From Palsa-504 sp963835775 (lineage in GTDB: Bacteria > Actinomycetota > Actinomycetes > Streptosporangiales > Streptosporangiaceae): DNA of 64,000 bases. Positions 1 to 8,520 of this stretch are shown piece by piece. How positions within the stretch are numbered: position 1 is the stretch's first letter; each line of letters starts with the position of its first letter. A model generated the notes under the pieces. That model saw nothing but the letters and a program-made list of their open reading frames with translations, searched no databases and had not been told where the DNA came from. The stretch lies in NCBI GenBank assembly GCA_963835775.1, contig CAWIHB010000025.1, positions 595,834 through 659,833 of the forward strand, read 5' to 3'. The position numbers and the translations under genes are program-made.

Positions 1-1
1 C

Positions 2-1015
2 CTGAACTCGTTCGCGCAGATCATCCACTCCCGGCATGACGAGAACAGCGTCTACCTGTGGACGCTGCCGATGTTCCACTGCAACGGCTGGTGCACCCCG
101 TGGGCGATTACCGCCATCGGCGGCACGCACGTGTGCCTGCGCGAGGTGCGCGGCGACGCGATCTGGCAGCAGCTGCGCGAGCACGGCGTCACCCACCTCA
201 ACGCGGCGCCCACCGTGGTGAGCACCATCCTGAGCACGAGTCCGGGCGGGCCGCTGCCGCGGCCGGTGCTGATCACCACCGCCGGCGCGCCGCCGAGCCC
301 CACCACGATCGCGGAGATGGAGCGGATGGGGTTTGCGGTCGTGCACGTCTACGGGCTGACCGAGACCTACGGCCCGTTCACCTTCTGCCAGTTCCGGCCG
401 CAGTGGGCGGAGCTGACCGTCGAGCAGCGCGCCGCGCTGCAAGCACGCCAGGGGGTCAGCATGATCACCGCCGCGGGCGTGCGGGTCGTGGACGAGGAGA
501 TGGCCGACGTTCCGGCCGATGGCCAGACCATGGGCGAGATCGTCATGAGGGGCAATACCGTCATGGCCGGCTACTACCTGGATCCGGAGTCCACCGCCAA
601 GGCGTTCGGCGGCGGCTGGTTCCACAGCGGCGATCTCGGTGTCATGCACCCCGACGGGTACATCGAGCTGCGCGACCGCGCCAAGGACATCGTGATCTCC
701 GGCGGGGAGAACATCTCCACGGTCGAAGTTGAACAGGCGCTGATGAGTCACCCGCACGTCCTGGAGGCGGCGGTGGTCGGGGTACCCGACTCCAAGTGGG
801 GCGAGCGGCCGAAGGCGTTCGTGGTGCTGCGCCCCGGCACCAGCGCTACCCAGCAGGAACTGATCGCGCACGTGAAAACCAAGATCGCCGGCTACAAGTC
901 GCCCCGCGAAGTCGTCATCATCGTGGATCTGCCCAAGACCTCGACGGGAAAGATCCAGAAATTCGTGCTGCGCGAAAAGGAATGGGCCGGCAAGGACCGG
1001 CGCGTGGGGGGGTAA
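2..1015 (+). CDS. Acyl-CoA synthetase (AMP-binding), 3' portion
   Basis: Open from the window edge in frame 2 and ending in TAA, this gives about 337 residues of an adenylate-forming enzyme. The family activates a carboxylic acid with ATP and then loads it on CoA. Visible motifs in order are YGLTETYG (A5-type), FHSGDLGVMHPDGYIELRDR (A7/A8), KDIVISGGENIS, and the C-terminal PKTSTGKIQK loop with the catalytic lysine. The short, soluble form resembles medium-chain/fatty-acyl-CoA ligases rather than acetyl-CoA synthetase, but chain length cannot be read. The N-terminal P-loop region lies outside the window. It converges on the thiolase gene and would supply acyl-CoA to the neighbouring beta-oxidation and PHA genes. 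Confidence 0.88.
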   Translation: MNSFAQIIHSRHDENSVYLWTLPMFHCNGWCTPWAITAIGGTHVCLREVRGDAIWQQLREHGVTHLNAAPTVVSTILSTSPGGPLPRPVLITTAGAPPSPTTIAEMERMGFAVVHVYGLTETYGPFTFCQFRPQWAELTVEQRAALQARQGVSMITAAGVRVVDEEMADVPADGQTMGEIVMRGNTVMAGYYLDPESTAKAFGGGWFHSGDLGVMHPDGYIELRDRAKDIVISGGENISTVEVEQALMSHPHVLEAAVVGVPDSKWGERPKAFVVLRPGTSATQQELIAHVKTKIAGYKSPREVVIIVDLPKTSTGKIQKFVLREKEWAGKDRRVGG

Positions 1016-1032
1016 CCAGCCCCGCCGCAAAC

Positions 1033-1069
1033 GTCGGCCCCAGGCGCGCAGCTGGCGCCTGGGGCCGAC
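1033..1069. terminator. Bidirectional hairpin terminator
   Basis: A perfect 15-bp inverted repeat (arms 1033-1047 and 1055-1069) with a 7-nt loop lies between the convergent stops of the acyl-CoA synthetase and the thiolase. The symmetry and convergent context fit a shared terminator. There is no long U-tract, as is common in high-GC actinobacteria. Confidence 0.8.
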
Positions 1070-1106
1070 GGGCAGTGGGTTCAGGTAGGGGGCCCGGACC
1101 GGGGGC

Positions 1107-2288
1107 TCAGACCCGTTCGAAGATCGTGGCGATGCCCTGCCCGCCGCCGATGCACATCGTGTTGAGCGCGTACCGGCCGCCGGTGCGCTTGAGCTCGTAC
1201 AGCGACTTGACGACCAGGATGGCCCCGGTGGCGCCGACCGGGTGGCCGAGCGAGATGCCGCTGCCGTTCGGGTTGGTGCGGTCGAGGGGCAGGTCCAGCT
1301 CCCTGACCACGGCCAGCGCCTGGGCGGCGAAGGCCTCGTTGACCTCGAGCACGTCGATCTCGTCGACCTTGAGGCCGGTGCGGTCGAGCACCTTGCGGGT
1401 GGCGGGCACCGGGCCCATGCCCATGATCCGCGGCTCGACGCCGGCGTGTGCGTAGCCGACCAGCCGGCCGAGCGGGGTGACGTCGTGGCTGTTCACGAAC
1501 GATTCCGAGGCGACCACCACGGCCGCGGCGGCGTCGTTGAGGCCGGACGCGTTGCCCGCGGTGACCGTGCCGTCCTTGGTGAACGCGGGCCGCAGCTTGG
1601 CCATGTCATCCAGGCGGACTTCCGGCCGGATGTGCTCGTCGGCCTCGACGATGGTGACCTTGCCCCGCTTGCCGGGGATCTCGATGGGGAGGATCTGCTC
1701 CTTGAAGTACCCCGCGGCGGCGGCGGCCGCGGCGCGGCGGTGGCTCTCGGCGGCCAGCTCGTCCTGGTCTTCGCGGCTGATGTGGAAGTCGGTGGCCACG
1801 TTCTCGGCGGTCACGCCCATGTGGCAGCCGTCGAACGGGTCGGACAGCGCGCCGGTCACGGCGTCGATCGCGACGCCTTCGCCCATCCGCTGGCCCCAGC
1901 GCATGGCGGGCAGCCAGTACGGGGCGCGGCTCATCGACTCGACCCCTCCGGCCACCGCGACCTCGCAGTCGCCCAGCATGATCGCTTGAGCGGCGGACAC
2001 GATGGCCTGCATCCCGCTGCCGCACAGCCGGTTCACGGTCAGCGCGGGCGTGCCGATGTTCAGGCCGCCGTTGACGCCCGCCACCCGGGATATGTACATG
2101 TCGCGGGTTTCGGTGTGGAGCACGTTGCCGAACACGATGTGGCCGACGTCATCCGCGGTCACGCCCGCCCGGCTGACCGCCTCGCGTACCACCTTGGCGG
2201 CCAGATCACAGGGCGGCACGGAGGCCAGCCCGCCGCCGTACTTGCCGATCGGGGTCCGCACGCCGGACAGGACGAATATCTCTTCCAT
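1107..2288 (-). CDS. Acetyl-CoA C-acetyltransferase (thiolase)
   Basis: A 393-residue protein, the usual thiolase length. It carries the acylated cysteine in NRLCGSGMQAI (about residue 89), the GHPVGATGA histidine motif (about 349) and the C-terminal catalytic cysteine in MCIGGGQG (about 379). It condenses two acetyl-CoA to acetoacetyl-CoA, or runs in reverse in beta-oxidation. ATG is preceded by GAGGGAA. It is divergent from a PHA synthase across a 307-bp spacer holding two operator-like palindromes, so a biosynthetic PhaA role is likely. A degradative FadA role cannot be excluded because no beta-oxidation multienzyme partner is adjacent. Confidence 0.93.
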   Translation of the reverse strand: MEEIFVLSGVRTPIGKYGGGLASVPPCDLAAKVVREAVSRAGVTADDVGHIVFGNVLHTETRDMYISRVAGVNGGLNIGTPALTVNRLCGSGMQAIVSAAQAIMLGDCEVAVAGGVESMSRAPYWLPAMRWGQRMGEGVAIDAVTGALSDPFDGCHMGVTAENVATDFHISREDQDELAAESHRRAAAAAAAGYFKEQILPIEIPGKRGKVTIVEADEHIRPEVRLDDMAKLRPAFTKDGTVTAGNASGLNDAAAAVVVASESFVNSHDVTPLGRLVGYAHAGVEPRIMGMGPVPATRKVLDRTGLKVDEIDVLEVNEAFAAQALAVVRELDLPLDRTNPNGSGISLGHPVGATGAILVVKSLYELKRTGGRYALNTMCIGGGQGIATIFERV

Positions 2289-2451
2289 GATTCCCTCATC
2301 TCACATGTCGAGGCCGGCTCGTTGCGGCGTCCCTCCGACCTGCCGCGATAGTGAAGCCAGGTGGTGCCGACGGCCGCCGCCGCGGGACAGTCCGCCCGGC
2401 CGCTGCGATGCCTGAACTCATGACGTTAACAGCGCCGTTATAGACCGCTAC

Positions 2452-2487
2452 CGGACGAAGGTCCCGGACTTTGCGGCCCTAGGTCCC
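2452..2487. promoter_or_regulatory. Two DosR/DevR-like palindromes upstream of phaC and thiolase
   Basis: Box 1 (2452-2465) reads CGGAC-GAAG-GTCCC and box 2 (2474-2487) reads CGGCC-CTAG-GTCCC. Their starts are 22 bp apart, about two helical turns. The GGGAC-N4-GTCCC geometry is that of the mycobacterial DosR box. Variants recur at 9850, 16242, 21437 and 24929. The pair sits about 110-145 bp upstream of phaC and 165-200 bp upstream of the divergent thiolase. Binding is inferred. Confidence 0.5.
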
Positions 2488-2595
2488 ATTCGACCGGGAC
2501 ATCCCGGACTTGACCGGCCGGGGGCGGTTGACGACCGTGAGATCAGGGACGGCAGGCCCATCTTTCTTGCCGCCTACGGTGTACCGGGAGAGAGC

Positions 2596-4254
2596 ATGAG
2601 CACAGAAGACAGATCCGCCAACGTCATGGGAATGATGTCAGAGGCCACCGAAGCAGCGGCCGGCATGCTGCCGATGGACATGGTCCACGCGATTGCCGAG
2701 CTCACCGATCCTGCCGAGGTCGCGAAGGAGATGCCGTGGCTGGCCGAAGAACTGACCAAGATCGCGCTCGGCAAATCAGACATCTCGTTCGACCAGCGCG
2801 ACCAGCGCTTCGCTGACGAGGCCTGGCAGACGATCCCCTATTTCCGCGTCCTCGGCCAGTCATACCGGCTGTTCGAGATGTGGATGAACCGGATGTACGA
2901 GTCGGCCGACGGCTCCTGGCAGACCAAGGCCCGGGCCCGGTTCGCGGCCGACGTCATCTCGGCCGCCCTGTCTCCGACCAACTACCTGGCCACCAACCCC
3001 GCCGCCCTCCGGGAGGCGCTCAAGACCAGCGGCCTGTCGCTGGTCAAGGGCGGCGAGAACATGATGAAGGATCTGGCTCGCGGCGGGATGCCCTCCATGG
3101 TCGACCGGACGCAGTTCAAGGTCGGGACCGACCTGGCCGCCACGCCGGGTGCCGTGGTGTACCGGGACGAGATGTTCGAGCTGCTGCAGTACAAGCCCAC
3201 CACCCCCCGGGTCCGCAGCCTCCCGCTGATGATGATCCCGCCGCAGATCAACCGGCACTACATCCTGGACCTGGCGCCCGGGCGGTCACTGGCCGAGTTC
3301 GCCGTCAGCCAGGGCATCCAGGCGTTCATGGTCGTCTGGCGGAACCCCAGCGCACCGCGCGGCGAAGGGAAGTGGGGACTGGACGACTACATCGCCGCGG
3401 CGGAACGCGCCGCCGACGTGGTCAAGAAGATCGCGCACACCGACCAGCTGAACCTGCTCGGGCTGTGCGCCGGCGGCATCACGGCCTCGTACGTGCTCGC
3501 CCACCTGGCCGCGACCGGCGACGACTCGGTCAAGTCGGCGACCTTCGTCGTGACCATGCTGACCGGTGATAAGCCGAACGTGGTGGGCATGCTGGACACC
3601 GCCGAGTCGCGCAAGATCCTGGAGCGGTCCGCCGCGTCCGACGAGATCGTCCCCGGGACCGCGCTGCGCAGCCTGTTCGCCATGCTCCGGCCGAACAACC
3701 TGGTCTACAACTACCTGGTCAGCGGCTGGCTGATGGGCAAGTCCCCCGCCCCGTTCGACGTCCTGGCCTGGAATGACGACGCGACCCGGATCTCGGCCAG
3801 GTTCGCACTGGAGTCGAGCCGGCTGGCGATGGACGGATGGGACGGCAACGGGCCGACGCTGCTCGGCGTCAAGACCGACTTCAGCAAGGTCACCTGCGAC
3901 AGCTACCACGTCGGCGGCTACACCGACCACATCACGGCCTGGCGGGCCTGCTACGACACCGCCCACCTGGTCGGCGGGGCCGACAAGGAGATGACCCTGA
4001 TCAAGTCCGGGCACATCCAGTCCGTGGTCTACCCGGCGGACAGCGCGCGGTACGACCGCTGGTACGGGCCGCCCACGGCGACGGATCCCGACGAGTGGCT
4101 CAAGACGGCCCCGGTGGAGAAGGGCTCGTGGTGGGGACCGTGGACCGAGTGGCTGAACGCCCGCTCCGGCCACGAGCGGCAGGCCCGCGTCACCCTCGGC
4201 AACCGCCAGTACCCGCCGCTCGGCCCGGCCCCCGGCACCTACGTATACGAGTAG
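2596..4254 (+). CDS. phaC: Polyhydroxyalkanoate synthase (class I-like PhaC)
   Basis: A 552-residue alpha/beta-hydrolase-fold polymerase that joins (R)-3-hydroxyacyl-CoA monomers at the storage granule. The lipase-like box GLCAGG carries nucleophile C291, replacing the serine of lipases. The C-terminal half has the triad aspartate in GGYTDHITAW and the histidine in SGHIQSVV. WNDDATR and WWGPWTEWL are typical of PhaC C-termini. ATG follows GGGAGAG. Length fits class I (about 560-600), and no phaE or phaR subunit gene is adjacent. It is divergent from the thiolase, with two operator-like palindromes between; a reductase that could supply monomer lies at 20571-21323. It ends in a clear terminator. 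Confidence 0.93.
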   Translation: MSTEDRSANVMGMMSEATEAAAGMLPMDMVHAIAELTDPAEVAKEMPWLAEELTKIALGKSDISFDQRDQRFADEAWQTIPYFRVLGQSYRLFEMWMNRMYESADGSWQTKARARFAADVISAALSPTNYLATNPAALREALKTSGLSLVKGGENMMKDLARGGMPSMVDRTQFKVGTDLAATPGAVVYRDEMFELLQYKPTTPRVRSLPLMMIPPQINRHYILDLAPGRSLAEFAVSQGIQAFMVVWRNPSAPRGEGKWGLDDYIAAAERAADVVKKIAHTDQLNLLGLCAGGITASYVLAHLAATGDDSVKSATFVVTMLTGDKPNVVGMLDTAESRKILERSAASDEIVPGTALRSLFAMLRPNNLVYNYLVSGWLMGKSPAPFDVLAWNDDATRISARFALESSRLAMDGWDGNGPTLLGVKTDFSKVTCDSYHVGGYTDHITAWRACYDTAHLVGGADKEMTLIKSGHIQSVVYPADSARYDRWYGPPTATDPDEWLKTAPVEKGSWWGPWTEWLNARSGHERQARVTLGNRQYPPLGPAPGTYVYE

Positions 4255-4280
4255 ACCGGCCTCGACTGGCCGTCCCCGGA

Positions 4281-4316
4281 CGCGGTCCCGGTACGCATAC
4301 GCGTACCGGGATCGCG
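4281..4316 (+). terminator. phaC terminator
   Basis: An 11-bp perfect stem (4286-4296 and 4301-4311) with an ATAC loop, extended by outer CGCG/CGCG pairs and followed by GTTTT. It lies 27 bp past the phaC stop. Confidence 0.75.
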
Positions 4317-4328
4317 GTTTTGGGCCGG

Positions 4329-5003
4329 TTACGACCTGACCGCGGCCCGCGCTTCCGGGCTGAGCGGCAGCGAGCGCAGCCGCTGTCCGGTGGCCATGAA
4401 GATGGCGTTGGCGATCGCCGGGGCGAGGGCCAGCAACGGCGTCTCCCCCACGCCCGCGCAGTGACGGTCGGGGCGGTCCAGGAGCACCACGTCGAGTTCC
4501 GGCCCGGCGGTGACGGTCGGCACCAGGTAACTGGACAGAGCAGTGACCGTGTCGCTTTTGATCTGGCCGATTACGGCGTCACGGTTGGCCACCGACCCGC
4601 ACTCGTAGGCCGTCACGATCCTGGTCACCCGCAGCTGAGCGGCCCCGTCGGAGCGCACTTCGGCACAGGTCGCCACCCTGCGGCCCGCCCCGAGGCCGAC
4701 CGCGATGCCCGCACCGCGCCGGAGCCAGCCCTTGGCCCACAAGGCGGGACGGCCGGCCGGGCACGAGGGGAACCGCCAGCCGAACCGCCCAGTGGCGGCC
4801 TCGATGACGGCGGCCAGCCGTTCGTCATCCAGGAGGCCGAGCCGGAAGTCCACCGGGTCGGCGCCTGCGCGGTACGCGAGGTCGTCGATATGCGACTCGC
4901 GCGCGAAGGTGCCGCCGGCCGGGCAGAGCGCCCGGTACGGGTCCTGCTCGCTTATTTCCGGTGTCTTTGGGTCGACGGCGATGCTCATCGTGGGCCTGCT
5001 CAT
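4329..5003 (-). pseudogene. C-terminal relic of a xanthine dehydrogenase/aldehyde oxidase-type molybdoenzyme
   Basis: The 224 residues match only the end of the large molybdopterin subunit of the xanthine dehydrogenase family, normally about 700-780 residues. Family landmarks are DPVDFR, ECGSVANRDAVIGQI and the C-terminal GVGETPLLALAPAIANAIF, whose glutamate is the active-site base in complete enzymes. The N-terminal cofactor-binding half is missing and the first residues look like junk joined to the domain. No FAD or 2Fe-2S partner gene is adjacent. I read it as a deletion relic rather than a working gene. Confidence 0.7.
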
Positions 5004-5090
5004 CCTGTTCCGTTTAGCTGACTGCTGTCAGAACATCGCGAGAGCACGCCGGCCGGCAGAGGCTAAGTGCCCGGCCGGGAAGGACCTTCG

Positions 5091-5118
5091 ATCCCGTATC
5101 CCGTATTCCGTATCCCGT
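5091..5118. repeat. Heptamer tandem repeat
   Basis: Four tandem copies of ATCCCGT (third copy ATTCCGT) lie in the short spacer just past the fixX stop. Function unknown; replication slippage is the likely origin. Confidence 0.7.
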
Positions 5119-5135
5119 GTCCGGGTTCGGCGTGG

Positions 5136-5423
5136 CTACCCTTCGCGGAACTGGACGCCGAACCCGCCGCGGGGATAGTGCCACTTCAGCGCGCCAGGGG
5201 CCGCAATCGCCAGGCAGGTTCCGCATTCCAGGCAGGCGGCGTACTCCACCGAGATGGTCCCGTCGGGCTCCTCCGCGTAGACGTGGGCTGGGCAGCAGGC
5301 CACCAGGAGCTTGCCGGTGCCGGTGGCCTTGGCGATCTCCTGGTTGACCTCGATGTGGCCCTGCTCCTCGTCGAGGAGGAAGCGGTTCTTGGTCAGCCGT
5401 TCGGGGACGGGCAGCGGTTTCAT
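5136..5423 (-). CDS. fixX: Ferredoxin-like protein FixX
   Basis: A 95-residue last gene of the fix operon. Cysteines in VACCPAHVY and CLECGTCLAIAAPGAL, and the C-terminal YPRGGFGVQFREG, match FixX, the small Fe-S protein that works with FixC in passing electrons from the Etf pair toward quinone. Its ATG overlaps the fixC stop (ATGA), indicating translational coupling. Confidence 0.93.
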   Translation of the reverse strand: MKPLPVPERLTKNRFLLDEEQGHIEVNQEIAKATGTGKLLVACCPAHVYAEEPDGTISVEYAACLECGTCLAIAAPGALKWHYPRGGFGVQFREG

Positions 5424-6751
5424 AGCGCGCGCACTCCTGCGATGCCGTCTCGGACGAGCTGTCTCATCTTCAGCGGTGACCGGGCCAGGTTCCTGCGGGC
5501 CACCTTGAGCAGATGCTGGCGGGGCTGGGTGTCGAGGTTGAACGTGCCGTACAGGACGTTGGCGAGCAGCTCGCCGTACTGTTTGTACATCCGCTCCACC
5601 TCGAGGAAGTGCGGGGCCCTGGCGTAGGTCTTCATGTCCTGGCCCACGTAAGAAGCGAACAGCTTGTCCCGGTAGCGGGCCAGGGCCGCCTTGGAGGTGT
5701 CCTTCTGGTCCAGTGCGTCGCCGATGGCCTCCGCGGCGGCGACGGCGGAGCCGACGGCCAGGTCCATACCGCGTACGGTCAGGCCGGTGTTGAGGGTGAG
5801 GCCGGCGGCATCGCCGACCACCACCATGCCGTCCATGGCAATCTCGCCGACCATGTGCAGGCCGCCCTCGGCGACCAGGTGGCAGCCGTACTCGAGCAGC
5901 TCGCCCCCCTCCAGGTAGGGGGCGATGAACTGGTGCTGCAGGAAGTGGTCGAAGATGTCGGTGACCACCTTCTGCCTGGCCGTGAGGTCATCCAGGCGCA
6001 CCACGATGCCGACGGACAGCGAGTCCAGGTTGGTGTACAGGAAGCCGCCGCCGCCCACGCCCTGGGTGCAGTCGCCGACCACGGCCAGGGCCGCGCCCTC
6101 GTCACCGGTCAGGTTGAACCGCTGCTCTATCGTCTCGCGGGGCAGCGATATCACTGATTTCACGCCGACGGCGAGGTGGTTCAGCGGCTCCTGGTGGCGC
6201 AGGCCGGCCTCCTTGGCGATGAAGGAGTTCACGCCGTCGGCGGCCACCACCACATGGGCCCGCAGTTCGTCGTCGCCCGCCTGGACGCCGACCACCCTGG
6301 TGCCCTCGGTGAGCACGCGGTCCACGCGCACGCCGGGCATGAGCATGGCCCCGGCTTCCTCGCACTGCTCCGACAGCCAGGCGTCCAGCTTGGCCCGCAG
6401 CACCGTGACGGCGTTGACCGGGTCGGCCAGCCTGGCGTCCCTGTAGTCGATGGCGACCGAGCTGTCGGCGTTGAGGAAGTTGATGTAGTTGCGGGTGATC
6501 CTCCGCTCGACCGGCGCCTCCTGCAGGAAATCGGGGAAGACCTGCTGGATGCCGCGGGAGTACAGGACGCCGCCGGAGAGGTTCTTCGATCCGGGCGCCT
6601 CGCCTCGCTCGATCAGCAGCACCGAGCGTCCCTGCTGGGCGAGCTGATAGGCCGTGATGCAGCCCGCGATGCCGGCGCCGATGACGATGACCTCGAAGTC
6701 AGGCTCCGCTGTTGGCGTCTGGGCCGTTGGCGTCTGGGCTGTTTGCGTCAT
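5420..6751 (-). CDS. fixC: Electron-transfer flavoprotein:quinone oxidoreductase FixC
   Basis: A 443-residue FAD protein. The N-terminal Rossmann motif VIVIGAGIAG follows a Thr/Gln/Pro-rich tail of about 15 residues. Later landmarks are GDAAGLTLNTGLTVRGMDLA (FAD-binding second motif) and the membrane-apposed C-terminal half typical of FixC/Etf-QO. Role: accept electrons from FixAB and reduce quinone, with FixX as the Fe-S partner. It starts 9 bp past fixB with a weak ribosome site, which suggests coupling. Order acd-fixA-fixB-fixC-fixX on the minus strand is a complete set. Confidence 0.94.
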   Translation of the reverse strand: MTQTAQTPTAQTPTAEPDFEVIVIGAGIAGCITAYQLAQQGRSVLLIERGEAPGSKNLSGGVLYSRGIQQVFPDFLQEAPVERRITRNYINFLNADSSVAIDYRDARLADPVNAVTVLRAKLDAWLSEQCEEAGAMLMPGVRVDRVLTEGTRVVGVQAGDDELRAHVVVAADGVNSFIAKEAGLRHQEPLNHLAVGVKSVISLPRETIEQRFNLTGDEGAALAVVGDCTQGVGGGGFLYTNLDSLSVGIVVRLDDLTARQKVVTDIFDHFLQHQFIAPYLEGGELLEYGCHLVAEGGLHMVGEIAMDGMVVVGDAAGLTLNTGLTVRGMDLAVGSAVAAAEAIGDALDQKDTSKAALARYRDKLFASYVGQDMKTYARAPHFLEVERMYKQYGELLANVLYGTFNLDTQPRQHLLKVARRNLARSPLKMRQLVRDGIAGVRAL

Positions 6752-6760
6752 CTGGCACGC

Positions 6761-7672
6761 TCACTTCAGCGCGGCGGTGATCGCCGGCACGATCTGGTAG
6801 AGGTCGCCGACCAGGCCGTAGTCGGCCTGCTTGAAGACCGCGGCGTTCGGGTCGGAGTTGACCGCCACGATGGTCTCCGCCCCGGTCACGCCGACCATGT
6901 GCTGGAGCTGGCCGGAAATGCCGACGGCGAGGTAGAGCTGAGGGGCGATATGGGCCCCGGAGCTGCCGATGTAGCGGTCCTTGCCCATCCAGTTCAGGCC
7001 CTCGGCGACCGGACGGGAGCAGGCGACCTCGGCCTCGAGGGCCTGGGCGAGCTCCTCGATCATGGCCAGGTCCTCCTGGGCCTTGACGCCGCGGCCGACG
7101 CCGATCACCCGGTGGGCCGAGTTGAGGTCCACCTTCTCGAAGCCGTGCGTCCTGGTCTCGATCACCTTCAGGCCCAGCGGCGCCACGGCGATCTCTTCGA
7201 TGGGCGCGCTCGAGCCGGCGGGCGGCGGCACGGAGCCGCCGTCGAGCAGCAGGGCAACCGGGCCGGAGACGGCGACGGTCTCATCGGAGATGTCGCCGAA
7301 GACGGCATTGACTACGGTGATGGTGTCGCCGTCGAGGCGCACCGACCGGGCGCCAGTGAGGACCGCCGCCTTGAGCCGGGCCGCGGCGGCGCCCAGCAGC
7401 ACGCGCTCGCCGGGGTTGCGGCCGGCCAGGACCACGCGAGGCGGGTCGGCGGCCAGGGTGTCGGCCACCGCCCGAGCGCTGGCTTCGGGAGGCGCGTCAT
7501 CCGGCGCGTGACACCAGACCACCTTGTCCACGCCGCTGTTCGCGACCGTCTCGGCCACCGAGCGGGGTCCGGCCACCACGGCAGCCACCGGCCCGCCCAG
7601 GGAACGCGCGACCGTGACGAGGTTGCCGACCGTCGGCTGGTCCGCGACGACGATCCAGGCGTTCACGCTCAT
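6761..7672 (-). CDS. fixB: Electron-transfer flavoprotein alpha subunit FixB
   Basis: 303 residues. The C-terminal FAD-binding signature includes YIGSSGAHIAPQLYLAVGIS, GVTGAETIVAVNSDPNA and FKQADYGLVGDL, diagnostic of EtfA/FixB. It pairs with FixA to form the Etf heterodimer. ATG is preceded by GAAGGAG, and it lies 22 bp past fixA. In the FixABCX family the Etf can bifurcate electrons from NADH to a low- and a high-potential acceptor; whether this one does cannot be told from sequence. Confidence 0.94.
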   Translation of the reverse strand: MSVNAWIVVADQPTVGNLVTVARSLGGPVAAVVAGPRSVAETVANSGVDKVVWCHAPDDAPPEASARAVADTLAADPPRVVLAGRNPGERVLLGAAAARLKAAVLTGARSVRLDGDTITVVNAVFGDISDETVAVSGPVALLLDGGSVPPPAGSSAPIEEIAVAPLGLKVIETRTHGFEKVDLNSAHRVIGVGRGVKAQEDLAMIEELAQALEAEVACSRPVAEGLNWMGKDRYIGSSGAHIAPQLYLAVGISGQLQHMVGVTGAETIVAVNSDPNAAVFKQADYGLVGDLYQIVPAITAALK

Positions 7673-7694
7673 TGTCTGGCTCCTTCGGTGTTGT

Positions 7695-8480
7695 CTACAG
7701 CGCGCCCGCCGCGCGGAGCGCGGCGACGAGCTCGGCGGCAGCCTCGGCCGGGTCGGCGGTGTTGATGAGCTGGCCCTTGCGGGCCTTGCGCTCCGGGCGC
7801 GCCCGGCCGGCGACGGTCATGACCGCGTTCTGCGGTGGCACCTTGAGGGCCGCCAGATCCAGGAGCTCGACCGGCTTCTTGGCCGCCGCGAGGAGTTCCT
7901 TCATGCCGGGCACGCGGGGTACCGCGGCATCGGCGGACGCGGCCAGCACGGCGGGGCCGGAGATCTCGAGCACCTGGACGCCGCCCGGGATCGCGCGCTC
8001 CACGCGCAGCGCGCCGGCCTGGACCCCGGTTCCGGTCACCGCGGTGACCTCGGCCACGGCCGGCCAGCCGAGCTCGCCGGCCAGCACGGTCGGCACCATC
8101 TTGGCCGCCACGTCGACCGACGAGTCGCCGGTGATCACCACATCCACGTCGCCGATATGCCGGATCGCCTCGGCGAGCACCGCGGCGAGCTCGGACCGGC
8201 CGGCCTCCCGCAGGGATTCGTCCTCGACGATCACCACCCGGTCCAGGCCGCGCCCGAGGGCGGCCTTGGACGCGATCGGGGCACCCACACCCTTCCCGCC
8301 GACCGTCACGCCGATCAGCTCGGCGCCCGCTTCCCCGGCCAGCTGGCGCGCCAGCTCCATGGCCACGGGGTCGTAGGTAGACAGGCCTGGCTTCGCCCGG
8401 CTCCAGTCCACCGTGCCATCGGCACGGACCGTGGCCTCCTCCGGGTCACAGGTCCACTTGTAGGCGACCACAATCCTCAT
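7695..8480 (-). CDS. fixA: Electron-transfer flavoprotein beta subunit FixA
   Basis: 261 residues with the EtfB/FixA layout. It begins MRIVVAYKW and has WSRAKPGLSTYDPVAMELA, GVGAPIASKAALGRGLDRVV and ITGDSSVDVAAKMVPTVLA in the nucleotide-binding core. ATG follows a strong AGGAGG. It is the first fix gene, 40 bp downstream of an acyl-CoA dehydrogenase, so acyl-CoA oxidation probably feeds this Etf directly. Confidence 0.93.
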   Translation of the reverse strand: MRIVVAYKWTCDPEEATVRADGTVDWSRAKPGLSTYDPVAMELARQLAGEAGAELIGVTVGGKGVGAPIASKAALGRGLDRVVIVEDESLREAGRSELAAVLAEAIRHIGDVDVVITGDSSVDVAAKMVPTVLAGELGWPAVAEVTAVTGTGVQAGALRVERAIPGGVQVLEISGPAVLAASADAAVPRVPGMKELLAAAKKPVELLDLAALKVPPQNAVMTVAGRARPERKARKGQLINTADPAEAAAELVAALRAAGAL

Positions 8481-8520
8481 CGCGATCCTCCTGATGGCAG
8501 CGATATGCGGGCCGTTGTTC

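Noticed and set aside
1033..1069. Hairpin considered as an operator like the DosR-type boxes
   Set aside because: It lies between convergent stop codons, has no GGGAC-N4-GTCCC core and has the stem/loop proportions of a terminator.
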